Of a stretch of 64,000 nucleotides of DNA, positions 58,082 through 64,000 are shown piece by piece. Each line of letters begins with the position of its first letter. The first letter of the stretch is position 1. Under the pieces are notes generated by a model, which did no database searches, was not told the DNA's origin, and was given only the letters and a program-made list of their open reading frames with translations. Made by a program: the position numbers and the translations under genes. Source of the stretch: CAWCAW01 sp963793645 (GTDB taxonomy: Bacteria; Actinomycetota; Acidimicrobiia; Acidimicrobiales; UBA8190); assembly GCA_963793645.1 (NCBI GenBank), contig CAWCAW010000007.1, forward strand, positions 310,001-374,000, read 5' to 3'.

Positions 58082-58864
58082 CTACGTCCCGCCGTGCTCC
58101 GACCCGCGCACCAGCGACCCGCCGTTGACCGCCGTCACCAGCGCGCTCAGTAATTCGGGGGTGGCGGCGGCCGCCACCGCCCGGCGAGCGCCAGGCTCGG
58201 TGGTGACCAGTTCAGCTCCTTCGAGATCGGCTACTTGCGCCCCGGCCTCGGTGCACAGCAGCAGCCCGCCGAGATAGTCCCACGATCCAAGATGGCCTCG
58301 GCCCCCGACCGTGAACGCATCGACGGACCCCTCCGCCACCGCGCACAGATCGAGAGCGGCGGCACCGAAGGCGCGGAACTGTGACCAGCCCAAGTGACGG
58401 CTGGGGAATCCCGACAAGCTGACCACCGCGTGGCGCAGCTCTTGGCATCCCGAAGAAGCAAGTCGGGTCCCGTCTCGCCACGCGCCACCACCGCGCGCCG
58501 CCCAGTAACGCGCCCCGGTGGCCAAATTGGCAACGACGGCGATCCGGGGGCCGCCTTCGTCCAAAACGCACACGCTCGACGCGTACCAGGGGATGCGCCG
58601 AGAGGCGTTGGTGGAGCCGTCGACGGGGTCGACCACCGCCATCAGCGGCGAGCCCGGTCGGTGCAGACCGCTCTCTTCAGAGAGGATGCCCAATCCGGCC
58701 TCGGTCAGCACCGCCACGGCGGCGTCGTCGGCCACGAGATCGATGGCGTATTGCCCCGGTCGTTTCCCCGCCGGCGCCCAGTCCACGACACCGGATAGGG
58801 CGTCGACAACGGCATCGACCATCCGGTGACACACGCCCAGGAGGTCCTCGTCGCTGTCGGTCAC
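58082..58864 (-). CDS. Inositol-monophosphatase-family phosphatase
   Basis: 260 residues. The metal and catalytic motifs are complete: ILSEESG, VDPVDGSTN and GSWDYLGG. NASRRIPWYASSVCVL and LSGFPSRHLGWSQFRAFG fit the family core. Substrates in actinobacteria include inositol phosphate, histidinol phosphate, fructose bisphosphate and PAP; none can be singled out. It is the first gene of a probable three-gene operon with the small CxxC protein and the thioesterase. Confidence 0.93.
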   Translation of the reverse strand: MTDSDEDLLGVCHRMVDAVVDALSGVVDWAPAGKRPGQYAIDLVADDAAVAVLTEAGLGILSEESGLHRPGSPLMAVVDPVDGSTNASRRIPWYASSVCVLDEGGPRIAVVANLATGARYWAARGGGAWRDGTRLASSGCQELRHAVVSLSGFPSRHLGWSQFRAFGAAALDLCAVAEGSVDAFTVGGRGHLGSWDYLGGLLLCTEAGAQVADLEGAELVTTEPGARRAVAAAATPELLSALVTAVNGGSLVRGSEHGGT

Positions 58865-58930
58865 GGCTCGACCCTACCGGCCTGCGACGATGGCCGAAGG
58901 CGGGGGTGGGCGCATTAGGCTCTTTCGCCT

Positions 58931-59491
58931 GTGGCCGTCATCGACGTGGCCGGGTACGTGGCCGATCTCAAAGATCACTCGGTGGATCACGGCTTTCACG
59001 TCCACGACGAGCGGCACTTCGTGGAGACGTACTCGCTGCGCCAGACGTGGGAAGTCGACCTCCACCCCGAGGAAGGCTGCGGTGGCCCATTGGACCTGCA
59101 CCTGGCGCTCGAAGTCGATCCTCGCATTTTGTTGTCGTTCGAGGACGCCGTCATCGACCTGCCCGAGGATGTCGAGCCGCCCGACGAATTCCACTTCCCC
59201 CTGACCTTGACGTGGGGACTGCCGCCCCTGCCCCACGGACCTGATCTGTTGCGCCTCGCCATCGACCTGGCCGGCGTGGGGGGCATCGAGCTTCCCCTCG
59301 ACGTGTCCGCCATCGACTCGTTCCCGGCCGCCACCGACGCTCCCGAGCGCCGCCTGTCCATCTTGGCCCGCTACCCGGTGTCCCTGGCCCGCGTGCTCGG
59401 CGGCGAAGCGCTCCTGTGCGACGTCTTCGACCGGTGCCTGGCCGTGAGCCGGTTCCTCCTCGAGGCCGCCCCCGGTTGGCTCGACGAGTGA
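58931..59491 (+). CDS. Conserved protein of unknown function
   Basis: 186 residues, acidic, with no signal peptide. Beta-rich with VIDVAGYVADLKDHSVDH, LRQTWEVDLHPEEGCGGPLD, IDLPEDVEPPDEFHFPLTLT and a C-terminal helix (RVLGGEALLCDVFDRCLA). I recognise the type as a hypothetical conserved in acidimicrobia. GTG at 58931 is 67 bases from the divergent phosphatase start. Its stop overlaps the next start. Confidence 0.78.
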   Translation: MAVIDVAGYVADLKDHSVDHGFHVHDERHFVETYSLRQTWEVDLHPEEGCGGPLDLHLALEVDPRILLSFEDAVIDLPEDVEPPDEFHFPLTLTWGLPPLPHGPDLLRLAIDLAGVGGIELPLDVSAIDSFPAATDAPERRLSILARYPVSLARVLGGEALLCDVFDRCLAVSRFLLEAAPGWLDE

Positions 59492-59889
59492 CGGTGCGCG
59501 GGGCGACGTTGCGGCGGATAACGGCCGTCGTCGCCTTGGCCGGCCTGGGTGCCTTGGCCGGTTGTGCCAACACCAACGCGTCCGCCCTCGTCCACCAGGC
59601 ATGCGGGCATGTCAACGACTCGCTGTCGCTATACGAGCGGTCGCTCACCGAACCTCAGCCGTCGGCCACCACCGATCAGAACCAAGCCCTGGCGCAGCTG
59701 CGCGACGCCATGCCCATCGCCGCCACCGCGGCCGGCGAGGCTCCCGAATGGCAGGCGCTGATGGCCACGTTGGCGGAGAGCTCGCGAGGCGTGCCCGAGT
59801 CCTACCTGGTAGGCGCGCTCCGACAGCAATGCGCCACCACCATATTGCCCGGCGCCCCCAATACTCCGCTCACCACTGTCCCGATGTAG
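59488..59889 (+). CDS. Small lipoprotein
   Basis: 133 residues. A basic start and hydrophobic core end in the lipobox LAGC (about residue 25), so the product is lipid-anchored outside the membrane. The mature part is helical with three further Cys: QACGHVNDSL, LRDAMPIAATAAG, RQQCATTILPG. GTG at 59488 overlaps the upstream stop (GTGA), so it is coupled to the preceding gene. No family was recognised. Confidence 0.82.
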   Translation: MTVRGATLRRITAVVALAGLGALAGCANTNASALVHQACGHVNDSLSLYERSLTEPQPSATTDQNQALAQLRDAMPIAATAAGEAPEWQALMATLAESSRGVPESYLVGALRQQCATTILPGAPNTPLTTVPM

Positions 59890-59938
59890 TCCTCCGCCAC
59901 CCACGTGGCGTGGACATGGCGGGGGCGGGACGAGGCGA

Positions 59939-61398
59939 TCAGAGCGAAGGCTCGTAGCCCCCGGGCAGGTTGATGGTCTTTTGCTCGAGGAACAGCTCCA
60001 GGCCGTCGGTGCCGAACTCCCGGCCCATACCGGACTCCTTGTAACCGCCGAACGGGCTCGAGAAGTCGATGGGGACGCTGCTGTTGATCATGTAGGTACC
60101 GGTGCGCACGCCGCCGCGCAACTCCCAAGCCGCGGTCGTTGTCACTGGTCCACACGCTGCCACACAGCCCGTAGCTCGAGTCGTTGGCGATGGCCACCGC
60201 CTCGGCGTCGCCGTCATAGGGGATGACGACCAGTACCGGGCCGAAGATCTCCTCCTGGGCGATGCGCATGGAGTTTTCTACGTCCACGAACACGGTGGGC
60301 TCGACGAACCATCCCTTGTCGATGCCCTCGGGCCGACCGCCACCGGTGGCGACCTTGGCGCCTTCTTCCTGGCCGATCTTGATGTACCCCTCCACGCGAT
60401 CACGCTGGCGCGATGCCACCAGCGGGCCTACCTCGGTAGTGGGGTCGAGGGCGGCGCCCACCTTCATGGCCGACACCGTGTCCACCAGGGCGTCGACGAC
60501 CTCTTGGTAACGGTCCCTCGGCGCCAGGATGCGAGTCTGCGCAATGCACGCCTCGCCGTTGTTCATCAGGGCATTGGGCATGAGCATGGGGATGGCCTCG
60601 GCCACATTGACGTCGTCGAGGAAGATGGCGGCGGACTTGCCCCCCAGCTCCAAGCTGAAGCGCTTCAGGTGCTCGCCACAGATGGCACCGATCTTCTTGC
60701 CGGCCACCGTCGATCCCGTGAACGACACTTTGTTGACGTTCGCGATGGCGCACCAGGTACTCGCCCACCTCGCGTCCGGCGGGGACGACGCTGAGCACAC
60801 CCTTGGGCAGGCCAGCCTCCTCGAACAGCTCGGCCAGACGAAAGGCGTCGAGGGGAGTCTCCGGTGAAGGCTTGAACACCACCGTGCAACCGGCCACCAG
60901 CGCCGGGGCCAGTTTGGCCACGGCCGTGAACAGCGGCACGTTCCACGGCGTAATGGCCGCCACCACGCCGACAGGCTCCTTGGCCACGAGCACCGATCCG
61001 AGCAGCCCGGCCTTGAGCTCGTCGAAGGGGTACTTGGTGGCCAGGTCGGTGTAGTAGTCAAAGATCATCGTCGGGGCGAGGGCCTGACCGAAAAGCCCCC
61101 AGCTCACCGGCGCGCCCATCTCGGTGGAGATGAGCTCGGCGATGCCTTGCATGTCGGCCTTCATGGCGTCGTTGACCTTGGTCAGCACCGCGGCGCGCTC
61201 GGTGGGCGTCATCTTGGGCCACGGCCCGTGATCGAAGGCTTGGCGAGCAGCGGCCACCGCCCTGTCGATGTCGGCCTCGGTGGAGTCCGGCACTTTGCCG
61301 GCCACCTCTTCGGTGGTCGGGTTGATGATCTCGATGGTGCTCGTACCCGAAGAGGGCACCCATTCCCCACCGATGAACAGTCGCTCGTAGACCTTCAC
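59939..61398 (-). pseudogene. Aldehyde dehydrogenase, two frameshifts
   Basis: The three frames together give a standard ALDH: VPSSGTSTIEIINPTTEE, ITPWNVPLFTAVAKLAPALV, VVFKPSPETP, then SFTGSTVAGK, catalytic Glu in LELGGKS, catalytic Cys in NNGEACIAQTRI, FVEPTVFVDVENSMRIAQEE and IFGPVLVVIPY, then TGTYMINSS and FGGYKESGMGREFG. One extra base lies near 60,744 and another near 60,113. Removing both gives 485 codons, the normal size. With both catalytic residues kept, the gene is either very recently broken or mis-sequenced. Confidence 0.88.
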
Positions 61399-61471
61399 GT
61401 CCCCTCCTCGAATTGGAACATGTTCCGGCCAAATGGTACCGGAGGCGAGGCCGGTAAAGACAACCGGCCTC

Positions 61472-62155
61472 TCAGCCCGCCGTATTGGGGAGATTCGGCT
61501 GGGAGATGATGTCGCGAGCCGGGGGGGCGGTCACCGGCGGGGCCTTGCCGATCGACTCGTAATCCAGGGTAATAACGGCCAGGTGGGCACCGAGGTCGGC
61601 CACGATGCGCAGCGACGTTGCGTTCTCCCCCGAAACCGTGGCGCTGAACGAGGTCGACACGGGCTGAGCCCCCTGGGGGCCGAGGCCGAAGGTGGCCAGG
61701 AGCTCGACGAGGTTGCCCGGCTCGAATCGGTACGTGTCGCCGCTGCGCACCACGTCGGTGGCGGCGGTCAGCGAGCCCAACGGGAGGAGAAGATCGCCGG
61801 CCGCCTGTCGACCTATCGAGGGCCCCCCTTGGCTCGGCGTGGTCAGCCGCACCCACTTGCCGCCCCCGGCCAGCTCGAAGCGCGTGGCACCGATCTCGAT
61901 CACCGAGACCGCACCCGAAGAGCCCGCCCGGGTCTCGCTCACTTTGTCGGGAGCCTGATACACCACCGTCACACGATCGCGGCCCATTACCGTCCCTGCC
62001 GATCCTCTGGCACCGGCGGTGCTGACCACCGTGCTGTCGACGAGCACGAAGCTCGACGCCGCCATGGTGTTTGCGGCCGCGGCGTGCAACTGCTGTCGCG
62101 CCACGGGCGGAGCCGTGGCGATGGACAGGGCGATGCCACCGGCCACGAGAATCAT
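61472..62155 (-). CDS. Exported protein, lipid-binding-like fold possible
   Basis: 227 residues. A signal-like hydrophobic start (ILVAGGIALSIA) lacks a strong basic region. No better in-frame start exists before a stop codon at about 62,257. The mature part alternates strands (RVTVVYQAPDKVSETRA, AVSVIEIGATRFEL, TSLRIVADLGAHLAVITLDY) as in LppX/LolA-like half-barrels that carry lipids; this is a guess from pattern. The C-terminus is Pro-rich. It lies downstream of the 62208-62543 gene on the same strand. Confidence 0.7.
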   Translation of the reverse strand: MILVAGGIALSIATAPPVARQQLHAAAANTMAASSFVLVDSTVVSTAGARGSAGTVMGRDRVTVVYQAPDKVSETRAGSSGAVSVIEIGATRFELAGGGKWVRLTTPSQGGPSIGRQAAGDLLLPLGSLTAATDVVRSGDTYRFEPGNLVELLATFGLGPQGAQPVSTSFSATVSGENATSLRIVADLGAHLAVITLDYESIGKAPPVTAPPARDIISQPNLPNTAG

Positions 62156-62207
62156 GAACAGCCCTAATACCGCATGCGGTGAGACGCCTTCGCTGCGAAA
62201 CGTCGTC

Positions 62208-62543
62208 TCAGGAGCCGACGCGTCGCCACCGGGTCCGACGCCGCGCTGTCAACCACGCCATGCCGTCGGGTTCGTTCATGGCGTCCTGCCAACCGGCCAG
62301 AAGCGTGTCGAGCTCGTCGTGACTTGCCACCGTGGCCAGAACATGGACGACGAGGACGTCGTTGGTGACCTTGTGCGGAAAGTCGCGCAACTCGGGTTCC
62401 CGCATGGCGTATAGCTCGCCGGTATCCGCTACCCACGACAACTCGAAGCGCGCTCCGTCACCGTCGTGCCATTCGGTGCCGAGCTCCACCTCTTCGGAAC
62501 GACGTCGGCGTTCGTCGGCGGCGTAGAACTCCTCGATGTTCAC
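62208..62543 (-). CDS. Conserved small protein, unknown function
   Basis: About 111 residues. NIEEFYAADERRRRSEEVEL and the ensuing WHDGDGARFELSWVADTGEL fit a conserved acidimicrobial hypothetical. VTNDVLVVHVLATVASHDEL forms a strand-helix pair. GTG at 62543 has GGGAG at good spacing; the ATG at 62588 would add 15 residues. It precedes the exported-protein gene by 52 bases. An inverted repeat (TGAGACG/CGTCTCA) lies in the gap. Confidence 0.72.
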   Translation of the reverse strand: MNIEEFYAADERRRRSEEVELGTEWHDGDGARFELSWVADTGELYAMREPELRDFPHKVTNDVLVVHVLATVASHDELDTLLAGWQDAMNEPDGMAWLTARRRTRWRRVGS

Positions 62544-62790
62544 CGGCACACTCCCACCCGTGAGGCTGACAGGCACCGAACGTGCCACCCGGGGATTGTG
62601 ACTTCTCGACTGGGGTGGTCACCCCAGGTCATGGATGGTCCCTGAGAGCACACCCAAGGCACTATAGGCACACCCATAGGCACAGAGGCACATACACACG
62701 ACGCCCGCGGGTAACGATGAGGCGAACTGGCTTCGGGATATGGAGCCCAGTGAGTGTCCGGCTCAGACTTTGGCACACCGGTCCCGGGCC

Positions 62791-62826
62791 CGTCTCCGAG
62801 CGGCGCGGTGCGCCTGCTCGGAGACG
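62791..62826 (-). terminator. Hairpin terminator of the PKD-like gene
   Basis: CGTCTCCGAGC (62791-62801) and its perfect complement (62816-62826) enclose a 14-base loop, extended by GC-rich flanks. It begins 17 bases beyond the stop of the minus-strand gene at 62843. No T-run is present, as is common in high-GC actinobacteria. Confidence 0.75.
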
Positions 62827-62842
62827 GCCGGGGCCGGCGCCC

Positions 62843-64000
62843 TTATACGTGCTGGGGGTCGTTCGAGGAGGCGTCGATGGCCGGGTAGATGATCTGCTCG
62901 GTGACCGTCGTCCCATCGTCGTTGACGTAGTTCGCACACGGGCCTTGAACGGCGGCGAACACATTGCATTGCACAAGAAGGCCCGTGGTGACCGAGGCGC
63001 CGGTGATGTCCGTGAACGGGTAGCCCGGGCTCGAGAAGCACACCGAGAATTCGCCCGAATTGCCAGGCAGCGACGAGTTGTACACGGCGTCGGCCACCGG
63101 GAAGGACTCGGTGGAAGTGATGGTGGTGCCTGACGGGTCGGCGAAGGTGTTGCTCTCACTGATCACCGTCGGCGCGTGCGAGAAGCCGTCGCCACAACTG
63201 AGCTGACCATTGTTTTGGGCGCCCGATAGGAACAGGTCGCCGGAGTTGTCGGTCGAGTCAGTCACCGTCACGGAGCCCGATGTCAGGGTGGGGTTGCACC
63301 CGCCACTACAGACGGTGACCAAGTCGGCCACCGTCACGTTGTTGTCGGTGACCGTGACTGGTGTTCCGTAGCCATCGGTGATGGTGACCACCACCGGGCC
63401 GGCCGTGGTCCCGCTGGCGCCATAGGAGTGCATGCCGGTGACGGTGAACGATCCGGCCCCCCCGCCGATGACGACATCCCCACTGGCGACGGTACTGGTG
63501 TTGCCATCACCCCACGCGATGGTGGTGCCCGAGAATGCCGAGGTTGTGAGGTTTGTGTCGGCGTCGGTGAAGGTGGCCACCTGCGTCGCGAACGACTGAC
63601 CGGTCTCCTGCGGTGAAACCGTCTCGGGCGGTCCCGCCGTCAAGGCGGCGTCGGCGACGCTTACGGTGCCGTTGGGCGACGTGGCGGTGTTGAGTGCCAG
63701 GGCCGCATCGGTGACGGTAACGGTGGCGTAGTACGTCCCGTACAGCGCGTAGGGGTGGGACCCGCTCACGGTATAGGACCCCGCCGATCCACCGACCGTG
63801 CCGGTGCTGGGCGTAGAGCCGTCACCCCAGTTGATCGTGGCCGTGAACCCGGTCGACGGCGAGATCGACTGCGCGTCGGTGAACGTCGTCACCTGACCGG
63901 TGAAGGGGGCGCCTTCGACGGCCCCGGCGATGGTGGGAGCGATGACGACGAGGCCGGGGGTGATGACGGCGGTGCCGGTGGCAGTGGAGGTGGGAGCGGC
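62843..64000 (-). CDS. Surface protein with PKD-like WGDG domains, C-terminal part (runs off right edge)
   Basis: 386 codons are visible and the frame is open to position 64000, so the start is outside. Two PKD/Ig-like domains are clear: VTTFTDAQSISPSTGFTATI, NWGDGSTPSTGTV, then TFTDADTN, IAWGDGNTS and MHSYGASG. A C-terminal domain of another type has Cys pairs (VCSGGCNP, LSCGDG, VCFSSP, VQCNVF, GPCANY). The end is not hydrophobic, so there is no anchor here. It resembles the large repeat proteins common in soil and freshwater actinobacteria. A hairpin terminator follows. Confidence 0.85.
   Translation of the reverse strand, partial: AAPTSTATGTAVITPGLVVIAPTIAGAVEGAPFTGQVTTFTDAQSISPSTGFTATINWGDGSTPSTGTVGGSAGSYTVSGSHPYALYGTYYATVTVTDAALALNTATSPNGTVSVADAALTAGPPETVSPQETGQSFATQVATFTDADTNLTTSAFSGTTIAWGDGNTSTVASGDVVIGGGAGSFTVTGMHSYGASGTTAGPVVVTITDGYGTPVTVTDNNVTVADLVTVCSGGCNPTLTSGSVTVTDSTDNSGDLFLSGAQNNGQLSCGDGFSHAPTVISESNTFADPSGTTITSTESFPVADAVYNSSLPGNSGEFSVCFSSPGYPFTDITGASVTTGLLVQCNVFAAVQGPCANYVNDDGTTVTEQIIYPAIDASSNDPQHV

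Overview
The window is a piece of a high-GC actinobacterial chromosome or contig. The family signature fits class Acidimicrobiia or a close relative: a DUF2510 protein, the GYWLVASDGGVFAFGDA-type repeats, many small secreted proteins, TetR/MarR/ArsR regulators and a PaaI-type hotdog protein. The placement is inferred from gene content only; there is no rRNA or marker gene to prove it.

Layout. 1-7 kb: secreted and membrane proteins, a two-gene glycosyltransferase operon (GT2 plus a GT-C-like membrane enzyme) and an OmpR-type regulator with a degenerate receiver. 7-13.3 kb: a frameshifted SAM methyltransferase and a frameshifted class A beta-lactamase-like protein, a GT2 enzyme, a hemerythrin-like protein and a lectin-like surface protein with a 44-residue repeat. 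13.8-17.3 kb: a DUF2510/coiled-coil protein, an SQR-like flavoprotein and a siderophore-interacting flavin reductase. 17.5-30.2 kb: ordinary housekeeping and accessory genes arranged as regulator-target pairs (TetR with an MFS exporter, ArsR with SRPBCC and two small proteins, MarR with YceI), an AI-2E family permease, a G1-peptidase-like secreted protein and two SDR enzymes. 30.3-31.4 kb: a scrap of IS256 and IS3 transposases beside an orphan copy of a surface-protein C-terminus.

31.6-52.7 kb is one gene on the minus strand, about 7,024 codons once a single extra base near 35,941 is discounted. It encodes a signal peptide, five six-motif kelch propellers alternating with IPT/TIG domains, about 59 further IPT/TIG domains in series, and a C-terminal membrane anchor with a basic tail. 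Parts of it are near-perfect DNA repeats (1,143 bp, 777 bp and 258 bp periods), and most of the IPT array follows a three-domain higher-order period in which one domain type carries a cysteine pair. It is the dominant feature of the window. Upstream lie a (GGGT)n tract able to form a G-quadruplex and a small secreted protein gene that shares a bipartite 57-bp upstream element with the giant gene.

54.3-64 kb: an IS3 remnant, a second member of the secreted family seen at 5.1 kb but with Ig-like domains added, tRNA-Val(UAC), a thioesterase/inositol-phosphatase cluster, a lipoprotein, an aldehyde dehydrogenase with two frameshifts, and a PKD-like surface protein that runs off the right edge.

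Two themes stand out. First, the region is devoted to the cell surface: about ten exported proteins, several of them paralogous or built from shared modules. Second, four otherwise well-conserved protein genes carry five single-base insertions, and two IS remnants carry one single-base indel each. Insertions restore exact codon counts in every non-IS case, so base-calling error must be excluded before any of these genes is called dead.
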